64,000 nucleotides of DNA from Mesorhizobium amorphae (GTDB lineage Bacteria > Pseudomonadota > Alphaproteobacteria > Rhizobiales > Rhizobiaceae), in assembly GCF_014843845.1 (NCBI RefSeq), contig NZ_JHQS01000007.1, forward strand, positions 248,001 to 312,000, given 5' to 3'. The notes beneath the pieces were generated by a model, which saw only the letters and a program-made list of their open reading frames with translations, did no database searches and was not told the origin of the DNA. A program made the position numbers and the translations under genes. This document shows positions 27,885-36,773 of this stretch, one piece after another. Each line of letters opens with the position of its first letter. The stretch's first letter is position 1.

Positions 27885-27952
27885 CCCAGGCAGAGGATAG
27901 CGCTGCCGGCGTTAATCAAAGAGATGTTCAATTAGTACTATTCTAGCGACTG

Positions 27953-28070
27953 CTAGACGGCCGCCTGGTCGGTCTTTCTGAGCCTCACCCCGGCGCCGCC
28001 GCCGTTCTCGGGGATGAACTCGACGCCGGCGGATTCGAACCAACCGATGCGGTTGTGAATGCGTCGCCTG
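27953..28070 (-). pseudogene. 3' remnant of an HTH regulator gene
   Basis: Reading leftward the frame gives GWFESAGVEFIPENGGGAGV, then RLRK and a stop a few codons later. SAGVEFIPENGGGxGVRLR is the usual end of short XRE-type regulators in rhizobia. The 5' helix-turn-helix part is absent; the recombinase gene begins right upstream. Confidence 0.6.
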
Positions 28071-28117
28071 GAGGAAAGCAGAACCATCTGGGCGTCGCGC
28101 TCGCGTGTAGTTCCCGC

Positions 28118-28807
28118 CTATAAAAGGAGTTTCGCAACAAATTCGCGCGCAAGAACGTTACGGACGTTCGAGACCTGCCACCGGCCGTTCCGCGCTGTGC
28201 GCACGCCGCGATTGTTCAAGGCGACTGCCAGACCACGTAGACTGGTGACACCGGAGCGCTGAATCGACGCGATGATTGGCAGCACCGTCTGGGCAAATCG
28301 ATCAGCTTCATCAATCGATATCTTCCGGCCCTTAGCCGCGGCCTCAGCCGTATTGCTCGGGTTGCCGAGTTTCATGCCGGTCGTCTTGCGAGAGGCGAGG
28401 GCGGCTTTGGTGCGTTCCGAGATCAGGCGGCGCTCCTTCTCGGCTAGAGCGGCATAGAGGTGAAGCATGAACGGATCGGCATCGGCACCGAGCTCTGCGA
28501 CGATGAACGGAATCCGCTGCACCATCAGTCCGGCGATGAATGCGACGTCGCGAGAGAGCCGATCGAGCTTGGCAACGACGACAGGGCATTTGGTTTGGCG
28601 GGCCAGGGTGAGGGCAGCTGTTAGTTGGGGCCGTCGATCGAGGGCATCGGCGCCCTTTCCGGTTTCGACCTCAGTGAACTCTTGGATGACCGCAATGCCC
28701 TCGGCATCAGCAAAACGGGCCACCGCGGCACGCTGTGCCTCGATGCCCAGACCTGATCGGCCTTGCCGTTGAGTGGAGACCCGATAATAGGCGACTGCGC
28801 TCGTCAT
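28118..28807 (-). CDS. Small serine recombinase (resolvase/invertase family)
   Basis: A 229-residue protein from the ATG at 28807. The catalytic Ser is in [14 protein letters not shown] near residue 8, followed by [19 protein letters not shown] with the conserved Arg/Asp set and an [18 protein letters not shown] helix. The C-terminal part ([20 protein letters not shown]) is the usual small DNA-binding extension. It could resolve, invert or integrate a local element; its target site is not evident except for the palindrome just upstream. Confidence 0.88.
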   Translation of the reverse strand: MTSAVAYYRVSTQRQGRSGLGIEAQRAAVARFADAEGIAVIQEFTEVETGKGADALDRRPQLTAALTLARQTKCPVVVAKLDRLSRDVAFIAGLMVQRIPFIVAELGADADPFMLHLYAALAEKERRLISERTKAALASRKTTGMKLGNPSNTAEAAAKGRKISIDEADRFAQTVLPIIASIQRSGVTSLRGLAVALNNRGVRTARNGRWQVSNVRNVLAREFVAKLLL

Positions 28808-28827
28808 GCTGCTGTTTCCGGGGTGTT

Positions 28828-28855
28828 CAAACTGCAAACCACCGTTTGCAGTTTG
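28828..28855. promoter_or_regulatory. Perfect 12-bp palindrome upstream of the recombinase
   Basis: CAAACTGCAAAC and its exact complement are separated by four bases, 20 bases before the recombinase start. It may be an operator for self-regulation or a recombination half-site pair. Confidence 0.6.
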
Positions 28856-29002
28856 CTCAAGCGGCCCTGACTAGCAAGTTCAAGCTGTTGATTTGGATGA
28901 GAATTCTACTTTGCCGGGTCGGTCGGTCGGGCGGTTTCTGGCCCTGCCAGAGCCTTCGGGGCTTCCTCGTATATCGTGTGAAAGACAACCGGCCCGCAAA
29001 TT

Positions 29003-29081
29003 CCTGAACTGAGGTTTCTTTCCACCGCGCTCGCGTCTTCAGCCAGAAGATGGCCGCTGTGACCGATTCACGCCCTGTGCG
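29003..29081 (-). pseudogene. Partial second copy of the adjacent HTH gene
   Basis: The minus frame reads TGRESVTAAIFWLKTRARWK, then ETSV, matching EAVTAAIFWLKSRAHWKET inside the next gene upstream. Upstream and downstream of this block the match ends. It is a leftover of a duplicated or exchanged gene end. The rest of 28856-29114 shows nothing recognisable. Confidence 0.6.
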
Positions 29082-29114
29082 TCTTCGTTTGGTCTTCGGC
29101 GTCGGCGGTTCCGG

Positions 29115-29546
29115 TCACTGTGGGCTCCACTTCGACCAGTCAGGCTCTTCGCCGAGATCCTCCGGCGCAACTCCCCGCAATGCCTTGATCTCCTTCCAGT
29201 CAGGCGGTGAAATGACGATACGCTCAATTTTCGTAACGGCTTGGATAGGTTCCCCGGTGTGTTCGTTGACGATCGTTTCCTTCCAATGAGCCCGAGATTT
29301 TAGCCAGAAGATTGCGGCGGTGACGGCCTCGCGACCCTCGCCAGTGGCCTTGCCGAAGAGGTTCTCGGCAACCTTGGCGTTAGCCTTAGTGTGGCCGTGG
29401 TCAAGTTCATAACGGTAGTGCTTTCGCAGGGTTTTCGGATCGATGCCAATCAATCCGGCAATGTCGGGCTCCGGCACGCCGTAGCCGGCCAGGGCTTCGA
29501 CCTGCCGGCGATGAAGCGCGTCGGGCGTATGTTTTGGCCTGGCCAT
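29115..29546 (-). CDS. Phage-type HTH protein, terminase small-subunit-like
   Basis: A 143-residue protein beginning MARPKHTPDALHRRQVEALA, one base after the methylase stop. PEPDIAGLIGIDPKTLRKHY is a clear helix-turn-helix that resembles small terminase or homeodomain-like phage proteins; the C-half AAIFWLKSRAHWKET is shared by a family found in alphaproteobacterial prophages. No large terminase or other packaging gene is near, so a DNA-binding role in the element is all that can be claimed. Confidence 0.65.
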   Translation of the reverse strand: MARPKHTPDALHRRQVEALAGYGVPEPDIAGLIGIDPKTLRKHYRYELDHGHTKANAKVAENLFGKATGEGREAVTAAIFWLKSRAHWKETIVNEHTGEPIQAVTKIERIVISPPDWKEIKALRGVAPEDLGEEPDWSKWSPQ

Positions 29547-29547
29547 C

Positions 29548-30795
29548 TCAGGCGCCCTCCTGAGCCCGCTCTGCGGCGACAGCGGCAAAACTACGGCCGT
29601 CGCCCTCCAGGATCGCCTCGCTGCCTGTGAAGGCCTGCCAGCGCAGGACAGCAACGTCGACATAGGAAGGGTTGAGCTCGATCGCGTGGCAACACCGGCC
29701 GATCATCTCGGCGGCAATGATCGTGGTGCCAGATCCGCAGAGGGGTTCGTAGACCGCCTGGCCTGGAGAGGAGTTGTTCTCGATTGGACGGCGCATGCAT
29801 TCGACCGGCTTTTGTGTACCGTGGCCGGTGTCGGACTTCCGGTGCGGGATCGCCCAGACAGTGGTCTGTTTGCGATCACCAGCCCAGTGGCCTTTCCTGC
29901 CCTTCCTGACGGCATACCAAGCGGGCTCGTGTTGCCAGTGGTAGTCACCGCGGCTGATGACCAGTCGCGTCTTGTCCCAGATGATTTGGGCACGCACGGC
30001 GAACCCACTGGCTTCAAGGCTGGTGACGACCGATCCCGAATGAAGGGCGGCGTGCCAGACGTACATGACGTCTCCCCGAAAGAGGGCCCAAGCCTCCCGC
30101 CAGTCGGAGCGATCGTCGTTGAGGACGGTTCCTTTCGCCAGACCCTCCGATGGGATGCCAAGGCGCATCCGCCAGGCCGGGTCGTAGTTGACGCCGAACG
30201 GCGGGTCCGAAACCAGCAGATGGGGTTTGACGCCGGCGAGTACGCGATCGACATCGGCGGGATTGGTACTGTCACCGCAGATCAGCCGATGCTTGCCCAG
30301 CACCCAGACATCGCCCGGCAGGGCAGTCGGATTCTCCGGTGCCTCGGGAACATCGTCGGGATCGGTGAGGCCAGAATTGGCGATGCTGGTGAGCGCTGCG
30401 ATCTCGATCTCGTCGAAGCCAGTCAGCGACAGGTCGAAGCCAAGTTCACCGAGATCGGCGAGTTCGAGACCTAGCGTCTCAGCATCCCAGCCGGCATTCA
30501 TCGCCAGCTTGTTATCGGCAATGACGAGTGCGCGTTTCTGGCTGTCACTGAGGCCAATCAGCTCGATGACCGGCACCTCCTGCATGCCGAGCTTGCGGGC
30601 CGCTAGCAGGCGACCGTGGCCGGCAATGATGCCGTTCTCACCATCGACCAGGATTGGGTTCGTCCAGCCGAACTCGCGGATCGAAGCTGCGATCTGAGCC
30701 ACCTGGGCATCGGAATGGGTTCGGGTGTTTTTGGCAAACGGGACAAGCGCCGATGCCGGCCGATAGCGCACTGCAATGGCTGCTTCATCTCTCAT
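29548..30795 (-). CDS. ParB-domain site-specific DNA adenine methyltransferase
   Basis: The 415 residues comprise an N-terminal ParB/sulfiredoxin-like domain (FAKNTRTHSDAQVAQIAASI, then GIIAGHGRLLAARKLG) followed by a methyltransferase with motif IV DPPFGVNYD near residue 197 and the AdoMet loop PLCGSGTTIIAAE near residue 360. The order IV before I marks the beta class of amino-methylases. There is no restriction gene beside it, so it is an orphan phage- or element-type methylase that may protect or regulate the element. The start at 30795 is the only good ATG before the conserved domain. Confidence 0.85.
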   Translation of the reverse strand: MRDEAAIAVRYRPASALVPFAKNTRTHSDAQVAQIAASIREFGWTNPILVDGENGIIAGHGRLLAARKLGMQEVPVIELIGLSDSQKRALVIADNKLAMNAGWDAETLGLELADLGELGFDLSLTGFDEIEIAALTSIANSGLTDPDDVPEAPENPTALPGDVWVLGKHRLICGDSTNPADVDRVLAGVKPHLLVSDPPFGVNYDPAWRMRLGIPSEGLAKGTVLNDDRSDWREAWALFRGDVMYVWHAALHSGSVVTSLEASGFAVRAQIIWDKTRLVISRGDYHWQHEPAWYAVRKGRKGHWAGDRKQTTVWAIPHRKSDTGHGTQKPVECMRRPIENNSSPGQAVYEPLCGSGTTIIAAEMIGRCCHAIELNPSYVDVAVLRWQAFTGSEAILEGDGRSFAAVAAERAQEGA

Positions 30796-30850
30796 AGTTT
30801 GATTCTACAGCAGCAGGTAAGGCACTGTAAGAACGACATTTTCCGACAAG

Positions 30851-30980
30851 TGTTCGCAGATGTTCGCACCCGTGGTGTCCGGGCCATAGCCCAATAACCC
30901 CGATAACCCGATAACCTGCTGACATGGATCTCCCCTCAATCCCCTCCCGGGTTACCGCGGTTATCAAGGTTATCGGGGTG
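30851..30980. repeat. Iteron-like cluster of GATAAC motifs
   Basis: TGTTCGCA occurs twice in tandem at 30851-30867; AATAACCCC, GATAACCCG and ATAACC follow head to tail at 30892-30916; two opposite copies, GGTTATC, lie at 30959-30975 inside the end of the ATPase gene. The cluster lies in the gap between the methylase and ATPase genes. Spaced repeats beside a RepA-like gene recall iterons, but function is not shown. Confidence 0.45.
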
Positions 30981-31946
30981 TAGGAAATAGCGGCCCTTGT
31001 CCCGCAGAACTTCGCCCTTCTGCGCCATCTTGAACAAAAGCTGCTTCGTATTGTTTGTTTTCCACCCCAAAGCCGCGCCTAGATCGGTAGGGGTTATCGG
31101 TCCCCGGTTATCACTAAGGAACTCAACGATGACTGAGCGCTCGTCGGTGCGTCGAACCTCAGATGCGTCCCCGATAACCGTCCAGTAACCCGCGGTGAAC
31201 TTCAGCGCACTCTCCTTCTCCTCGACATCGCGGCCACGGACGTAGAGGGTGACGCCGTTCTGATCCTTGTCCAACACCAGGGTCGTGTCTGCGCACGCCG
31301 ACATCCCATTGGACCCACTCAGAGCTTCCAGAGGATCGTCGGCGCCACCCTTTTTCGTATGGTGAAGTGCTACCACCGCGATGCCGTTCCCGGTCGCCCA
31401 TCGTTGCAGCCCAGACAAGATCGCATAGTCGCTCTCATAGGCGTTCTGATTGGCATTGCCCGGCGGCTTGATTCGCTGCAGGACGTCGATCACCACCAGC
31501 CGAGGTTCGCCGACGGAGAGGCGCCAGTCGTCGAGGGCGTCGAGGAAGCCGTTGTTCAGCATCGGCGCTTCGCTCACCCAGTCCAGGCTGGACAGATCAG
31601 GCCGATGGCGTGCGTCTGGGTATAGCGTCTCGATCCGTCGCTGAATGCGCCGGGGACCGTTCTCCAGGTCGATGTACAGCACGTTGCCCTGCTGGCAACT
31701 GATCGCGCCCATGGCGGTGCCGCCGCAGGCGACGGCGAGGGCGAAGTCGATCGCCAGCCATGTCTTGCCCAGTTTCTGGCGACCGGCAAGAATGGCTAGA
31801 CCCTCGGGAACGTAACCCATCACCACCCACCGGATCGGCGGAAACACCGTCGCCATGAGGATGGTGGTGTTGGTACGCACCAAGCGCTTCGCATTCGTCT
31901 GCTCGCGCTCATAGTCTGCTATGGGAACCGGCCCCTGGTTCAGCAT
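30936..31946 (-). CDS. RepA-like AAA ATPase
   Basis: A 336-residue RecA-fold ATPase: Walker A LAGRQKLGKTWLAIDFAL near residue 52, an acidic YIDLENG strand, Walker B RLVVIDVLQRI near residue 145 and VVALHHTKKGG. This pattern is that of RepA/AAA_25 replicative helicase-like proteins of plasmids and phages. A C-terminal winged-helix-like segment (ITPTDLGAALGWKTNNTKQL) could bind DNA. The ATG at 31946 overlaps the preceding gene by seven bases. Confidence 0.82.
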   Translation of the reverse strand: MLNQGPVPIADYEREQTNAKRLVRTNTTILMATVFPPIRWVVMGYVPEGLAILAGRQKLGKTWLAIDFALAVACGGTAMGAISCQQGNVLYIDLENGPRRIQRRIETLYPDARHRPDLSSLDWVSEAPMLNNGFLDALDDWRLSVGEPRLVVIDVLQRIKPPGNANQNAYESDYAILSGLQRWATGNGIAVVALHHTKKGGADDPLEALSGSNGMSACADTTLVLDKDQNGVTLYVRGRDVEEKESALKFTAGYWTVIGDASEVRRTDERSVIVEFLSDNRGPITPTDLGAALGWKTNNTKQLLFKMAQKGEVLRDKGRYFLHPDNLDNRGNPGGD

Positions 31947-32455
31947 GCGACCATCTCTCGCTTCGACGTCATCACGAACAGCTCGGGCAGTCGAGCAGGA
32001 CGCATGTGTCGCCGATAGAGAGGCAGCAGGGATTCCGCCAGGGCGATCCGGGGAGCGTCGCGGAGCTTGTCGAACGCGCGGTGCCACTGATCCGGCAGTA
32101 CGACGATTCCGTCTCGGTTTCTCCGCAGCCAATCCAGTGGACGAGCAAAGATATTCAGAGCGCAGTCGAAGCTGTACGTGGCCGCCGCGCCGATCATCTC
32201 CTCACCGAGGGCAAAGGCATGACCGGAGTCGGTGGCAAATAGCTCAGTCTTCGGATTCCAGAAGACCAAGTCCTCCTCGGTCTCAACGACAAGCCAGCGG
32301 GCGCCGGCTGGCGTTGGCTCAAACAACCCGTCATGAGCCCTGGTCCCGGTTGCCGTCTTGATCATGCTCGGCCGCACGATCGTCGGGACCGACACGCCGG
32401 AGGTCGGGGAGAATAGGGTTCCGGGAGGCAAATCCGCAGCCCTCCAGACAATCAT
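31940..32455 (-). CDS. Hypothetical protein of the element
   Basis: A 171-residue soluble protein with WLVVETEEDLVFWNPKTELF in the middle and ending LYRRHMRPARLPELFVM. No motif I recognise. It overlaps the ATPase start, so the two are co-expressed; it may be an accessory replication factor, which is only a guess from position. Confidence 0.65.
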   Translation of the reverse strand: MIVWRAADLPPGTLFSPTSGVSVPTIVRPSMIKTATGTRAHDGLFEPTPAGARWLVVETEEDLVFWNPKTELFATDSGHAFALGEEMIGAAATYSFDCALNIFARPLDWLRRNRDGIVVLPDQWHRAFDKLRDAPRIALAESLLPLYRRHMRPARLPELFVMTSKREMVAC

Positions 32456-32494
32456 CTAGTTGTCGGGGTCGGACTAGGGTTTTCTGATGGACTG

Positions 32495-32701
32495 TCATTT
32501 GGCCCTCCCGGATGAGAAGGCCAGTTCGGCGATCACAAGCGCCAGGGAGAGGGACACTGCGTACTGGGCCACAATGCTGCGGACTTGAAGATCCATCGCG
32601 CTGGGCCTAGAATCGGTGACGTGAACCTTGCCAGACAGCATGATGACATCGGCCCGGCGAGCGCCTGCAAGCGCTGCCGGGTCTTCAATTTTGATGAGCA
32701 T
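32495..32701 (-). CDS. Small hypothetical protein
   Basis: A 68-residue frame, MLIKIEDPAALAGARRADVI then a hydrophobic AVSLSLALVIAELAFSS stretch. It lies six bases after the HTH gene in the same direction. No family recognised. Confidence 0.5.
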   Translation of the reverse strand: MLIKIEDPAALAGARRADVIMLSGKVHVTDSRPSAMDLQVRSIVAQYAVSLSLALVIAELAFSSGRAK

Positions 32702-32707
32702 GACCGG

Positions 32708-32923
32708 TCACTCCCACGATCCGAGGATCGACGAGTGGGTCTCGGCGCGACGACGGCGTTCGTACGCTTCGACATCGTCGAGGGAGTACGTGACCTTGCC
32801 CGAAAGCTTGAAAAAGTGTGGACCGATTTTTAGCCAGCGCCAACGCTCAAGCGTGCGCGGGCTGACGCGCCAGCGAAGCGCGAGTTCGGTCTGGTTGAGG
32901 TATGTGGGGGAGGGCGCAACCAT
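32708..32923 (-). CDS. Excisionase/MerR-like helix-turn-helix protein
   Basis: Seventy-one residues: LNQTELALRWRVSPRTLERW and RWLKIGPHFFKLSGKVTYSL form a HTH_17-type winged helix, followed by DDVEAYERRRR. Such proteins act as excisionase or regulator in integrative elements. It heads the leftward gene row that runs through the ATPase and methylase to the HTH gene ending at 29115. Confidence 0.78.
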   Translation of the reverse strand: MVAPSPTYLNQTELALRWRVSPRTLERWRWLKIGPHFFKLSGKVTYSLDDVEAYERRRRAETHSSILGSWE

Positions 32924-33062
32924 TCAAAGGCTCCTTTGCCTGGGTTCGCAGCGCTTCGAAAAAGTGACAGCGCGAACCGTTGTGAATGGCGGCAATTCTC
33001 AATCTTGCGACGACTTACAGATATGCTCAGACAACGATAAAGACGTGACGCTTGCCCCCTGT

Positions 33063-34658
33063 TTAGCCTTGGATTGTCTGGGCCCCAACCAAGAGTCGTG
33101 ACGTTTTGACTTTCTGACGTGACGTTTGCGTGCTTCGCCCGAGTTGCTGAAGGCCCGTCTCCAGGAGGTAAGGATTGAGGCGATAACCCTTCCAGTTCGA
33201 GCTCTGGATGATGTCCTCTTCATCGAGCGCATACCCGGCCAGTGCCTCGAATTGCTGTTGCATTGATTGTCTAGCTCGCATGACGCGCTGGCGCAGATTT
33301 TCATCCAAGGTCTGGAGATCTTGGGCAAGGGCGCGGCTTGCAACGAAACCGTAATTTGATCGATCTACTCCGCTGTTGAGGTCAGCTCGGAATTGCAGTG
33401 CAAGTCGGAAGAAGAGCTCAAAGCCTCTTCCCTGCAGTTCCGGGCCGTCATCGAACAGTATGCGCCGGGCCTTGTCATCGACCGCAAATACAATGCGTCG
33501 CGATGCCAGCTGCGTGCTCTTGATTTGCTCGTCCGTCTTACGGGGCGATCGGCTTTGGCCCGGCCAACGATCCCGGACGGCCGTGCTTGAAACGGTGACC
33601 TTCGAGTATGCAGTTCTGAGCGGAGCATGTGCGAAGACCAGGTAATCGGCACCGTTCCTGTCAGACGCCAACTTCAGGTGCTCCCACTCGCGCGCAGGGA
33701 TCTCTGAAACCCGTTCATCTGCATCTAGAGCTCTTGCTGAAAATTCGCCCTGTCCCAGCGATTGCCAGAGCTCTTCGCGCGCGGCGCTGATCGACATCTT
33801 CTTGAGAGTCTCCAGTTCATCGGCGTTGGTAACCTCGGAGTCAGCCAGCTCGAGCAAGGTGAGGTTGAGAGGTGGAAGTGTAATTAGCTCTTCTCCGTCC
33901 ACTTCGAACCGTTCTGAACCGAGATCGATGGTGCGGCGACACCTCACCCACCTCCAGCAATGGGAGCGATATTGATCCATGGCCGCTCGGGCACCCTCAG
34001 AGGTTCTCCAGACGATCCACGATACGGCCATGCATAGGGTCCACCGCGGCAATTTCACCGCGTCGAACTTCTCGGCCGGCGGGTTGGACTCAAAAGGCGA
34101 AAGACGCCACTGACGCGCGATCCGTTCAATCTCGGTCGATGGCAGGAGTCCATCCAACGCAAGCCCCAACAGATGATCAATGAGAGCCTGATGGGCTGGC
34201 GAAGGACTTGCATGCGGATCAGTCCTGCGTGCGACCTTCTCAGCCAACCAAGCCTCAAACTGAGTTCGCCTGACGAAAGGAGTTCGGCCAACCAAGCCGT
34301 CCCAGTAACCGCCATGGCCGGGCACAATCTTTTCGCTCAGGAAGGCGCGCTCGGGGAAATGCACCGAGGCCCACGAGTCTTGGGGGATTGCAAAATTCTC
34401 AAGCGCACCAGGCGGTCTTGTCAACGCGCCAAGTGAGCCGGTGGCGAACGCGTGTTTGACTTCAGCAAGCATTGAATCGGCCACAGTGGCCAGCGATGCT
34501 TTGCTGCGTTCTACGAGGCGCGGTGGGCTTTCGGCATATGTCACTTTATCGCGAAGCTCGGCCACGGGGTCATGGCCGGACCAAAGTCCCGAAACGAACG
34601 AATCATACGCGGCACAGAGCGAAATACAGCCTTCGGGAATTAGGTCCGGCATGGGCAA
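33063..34658 (-). CDS. Unrecognised 531-residue protein of the element
   Basis: A large soluble protein with no signal peptide or membrane helix. It opens MPMPDLIPEGCISLCAAYDS. A middle region has paired Trp/Arg-rich strands (WKGYR and WRWVRCRRTIDLG), and the C-terminal ~130 residues (ENLRQRVMRARQSMQQQFEA, then EEDIIQSSNWKGYRLNPYLL) resemble a helical DNA-binding end with a winged-helix flavour. No nuclease, ATPase or protease motif can be seen. It faces away from the recombinase operon across a 137-base divergent gap and is the element's main unexplained gene. Confidence 0.75.
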   Translation of the reverse strand: MPMPDLIPEGCISLCAAYDSFVSGLWSGHDPVAELRDKVTYAESPPRLVERSKASLATVADSMLAEVKHAFATGSLGALTRPPGALENFAIPQDSWASVHFPERAFLSEKIVPGHGGYWDGLVGRTPFVRRTQFEAWLAEKVARRTDPHASPSPAHQALIDHLLGLALDGLLPSTEIERIARQWRLSPFESNPPAEKFDAVKLPRWTLCMAVSWIVWRTSEGARAAMDQYRSHCWRWVRCRRTIDLGSERFEVDGEELITLPPLNLTLLELADSEVTNADELETLKKMSISAAREELWQSLGQGEFSARALDADERVSEIPAREWEHLKLASDRNGADYLVFAHAPLRTAYSKVTVSSTAVRDRWPGQSRSPRKTDEQIKSTQLASRRIVFAVDDKARRILFDDGPELQGRGFELFFRLALQFRADLNSGVDRSNYGFVASRALAQDLQTLDENLRQRVMRARQSMQQQFEALAGYALDEEDIIQSSNWKGYRLNPYLLETGLQQLGRSTQTSRQKVKTSRLLVGAQTIQG

Positions 34659-34795
34659 AGGAATGGGTGAGAGCGTTCGCAGTAGTGCGCATGGTCACAG
34701 TTATTTTCGCGCCTTTCCACGGCAATTCGCGGGGTGCTGGAGCGGTTCGTTTTGACGGTTAAATCTTGCTCACCAAGAACAACCGGAATCGAACG

Positions 34796-35005
34796 ATGTC
34801 CCCGGGTCCAAATCCTCTGCTGCCCGATCGTATGGTGGCGCAAGAGCGCCTTGCCGAGGTCGCGGAAATCCTCGCGGCGGGCCTCATGCGTCTTAGGGCG
34901 CGGCAGTCAAGCAGACTATCTGGCGGCCGGGAGAATAGTTACGTGGACTTCACCGCCATCCAGAGCGGTCGTGCCGTCGAAACCTTTGCGACGGAGAATG
35001 CTTAA
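34796..35005 (+). CDS. Small protein opening the recombinase operon
   Basis: Sixty-nine residues from an ATG preceded by GGAA. MVAQERLAEVAEILAAGLMR is a helix, and the C-terminal part contains SYVDFTAIQSGRAVETF. Its stop overlaps the next start (TAATG). Similar small genes precede DUF2924 and recombinase genes in other alphaproteobacteria; function unknown. Confidence 0.7.
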   Translation: MSPGPNPLLPDRMVAQERLAEVAEILAAGLMRLRARQSSRLSGGRENSYVDFTAIQSGRAVETFATENA

Positions 35006-35445
35006 TGACCGACACAGTGCTGGCCCGCCTGGCCGAATTGAAGACGAAGGATATCGTCGCGCTAAAGTCCACGTGGCGTGACCTGTTTGCCGCGGAGCCG
35101 CCTCCTTACAACAGGAAATTCCTTGAGAGCCGGCTGGCATATCGCATCCAGGAGCTCGCCTATGGCGGGCTGAAGCCGGAGACCCTGAAGCGGCTGGCCG
35201 CGCTGGCCGGGGAGCTTGGGCCTCGCGGCTCGCGATCACCCAGCGAGAACAGGCCGATCGCCGGCACGCGGCTGATGCGGGAGTGGCAGGGCATCCAGCA
35301 CACGGCGACGGTGCTCGCCGATGGCTTCGAATATGAGGGACGTCCCTACAAGTCGCTCTCGGCCATTGCCAGGACAATCACAGGCACACGGTGGAATGGT
35401 TGGCTGTTCTTCGGCCTGCGCAGTCAGAAGGGAGCAAGCCGATGA
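35005..35445 (+). CDS. DUF2924 family protein
   Basis: The 146 residues have the DUF2924 pattern: ALKSTWRDLFAAEPPPYNRK, LESRLAYRIQELAYGG, then a C-terminal RPYKSLSAIARTITGTRWNG that looks like a small DNA-binding or RAMA-like fold. The gene overlaps its neighbours on both sides (TAATG and ATGA). The family is found almost always beside large serine recombinases of this type and is thought to assist them; the mechanism is not known to me. Confidence 0.82.
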   Translation: MTDTVLARLAELKTKDIVALKSTWRDLFAAEPPPYNRKFLESRLAYRIQELAYGGLKPETLKRLAALAGELGPRGSRSPSENRPIAGTRLMREWQGIQHTATVLADGFEYEGRPYKSLSAIARTITGTRWNGWLFFGLRSQKGASR

Positions 35446-36773
35446 ATGCCGCTGCTCCCACCTCGAAGCCGATCGTGCGAAAGCTGCGCTGCGCGGTCTA
35501 TACGCGAAAGTCGTCGGAGGAGGGGCTCGACATGGAGTTCAACTCGCTCGATGCCCAGCGCGAGGCTTGCGAGGCCTATGTGGCCAGTCAGCGTTCTGAG
35601 GGAGGGGTGCTGGTGCCTGACCACTACGACGATGGCGGCATCTCCGGCGCCACACTGGAGCGGCCCGGCCTGAAGCGGCTGCTGCGTGATGTAGATGCCG
35701 GTTTGGTCGATGTTGTTGTCGTCTACAAGATTGACCGGCTCTCGCGGGCGCTCACCGACTTTTCCCGGCTGGTCGAGCTGTTCGAGGCGAACAGCGTCAC
35801 CTTCGTATCCATCACCCAGAGCTTCAACACGACGACCTCCATGGGCCGGCTGACGCTGAACATCCTGCTTTCCTTCGCCCAGTTCGAGCGCGAGGTCATC
35901 GGTGAGCGCATCAGGGACAAGTTCGCTGCATCGCGCAGGAAGGGCATGTGGATGGGTGGCAACGTGCCATTCGGCTACCGGGTCGAGAATCGGAAGCTCC
36001 TTATCCAAGATGAAGAGGCTGCCACTGTCCGCTCGATCTTCGAACGATTCCTGCAGGTAGGCTCCGCGACCATTTTGGCACGAACCCTCAATGCGGAGGG
36101 CCTCAGGCGCAAGAATGGGAAGGCCTTCGACAAAGGTGTGCTCTACAAGCTACTCAGCAACCGGGTGTATATCGGCGACGCCGTCCACAAGGGCACAAGC
36201 TATCCCGGCGAGCACCAGCCGATCGTCTCACAAGATCTCTGGGACAATGTCCGCTCGATCATCGCCGAGCCACTGCGCAAGCGGGCAGGGCACTGCCGCA
36301 GGCAGACGCCGGCATTGCTCAGAGGCCTGATCTACGCACCCAACGGTTATGCCATGACCCCGGCACACACGCGCAAGAAGGGCCGGCTGTACAGGTACTA
36401 CGTCACGACGAGCGTGCAAAAGCTCGGGCCGGAGACATGCTCGGTACGGCGCTTGCCTGCCGGCGAGATCGAGGATGCAGTCATCGATCAGGTCCGCGCC
36501 CTGCTGCGCTCCCCAGAAATGATTGTGAAGACTTGGGCGGCCGCGCGCGACACCAGCGACGAGATCAGCGAGACCGAGGTGCGCGACGCACTGGTTCAGT
36601 TCGATAGCCTTTGGGAGGAACTCTTTCCCGCCGAGCAGGCGCGCATCATCCAGCTGCTGGTCGAGCGCATCGACGTCGATGTAGACGGCATCACCATCCG
36701 CCTTCGCACCGAGGGCATAGCCAGTGTCATCGCCGAGCTTCGGCAACGACCCAATATGCAGAAGGCAGCATGA
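35442..36773 (+). CDS. Large serine recombinase
   Basis: A 443-residue recombinase with start overlapping the DUF2924 stop (ATGA). The catalytic Ser is in CAVYTRKSSEEGLDMEFNSL; VVVYKIDRLSRALTDFSRL and LLSFAQFEREVIGERIRDK complete the resolvase domain, followed by the Recombinase domain and GLIYAPNGYAMTPAHTRKKG. The zinc ribbon that normally carries two CxxC pairs has lost them here (APNG in place of the first Cys pair), as in other DUF2924-linked members. It presumably integrates or excises this island, but no attachment site could be paired. Confidence 0.9.
   Translation: MNAAAPTSKPIVRKLRCAVYTRKSSEEGLDMEFNSLDAQREACEAYVASQRSEGGVLVPDHYDDGGISGATLERPGLKRLLRDVDAGLVDVVVVYKIDRLSRALTDFSRLVELFEANSVTFVSITQSFNTTTSMGRLTLNILLSFAQFEREVIGERIRDKFAASRRKGMWMGGNVPFGYRVENRKLLIQDEEAATVRSIFERFLQVGSATILARTLNAEGLRRKNGKAFDKGVLYKLLSNRVYIGDAVHKGTSYPGEHQPIVSQDLWDNVRSIIAEPLRKRAGHCRRQTPALLRGLIYAPNGYAMTPAHTRKKGRLYRYYVTTSVQKLGPETCSVRRLPAGEIEDAVIDQVRALLRSPEMIVKTWAAARDTSDEISETEVRDALVQFDSLWEELFPAEQARIIQLLVERIDVDVDGITIRLRTEGIASVIAELRQRPNMQKAA

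Noticed and set aside
29548..30795. Restriction-modification system
   Set aside because: The methylase has no restriction endonuclease gene beside it, and its ParB domain marks the orphan phage type.
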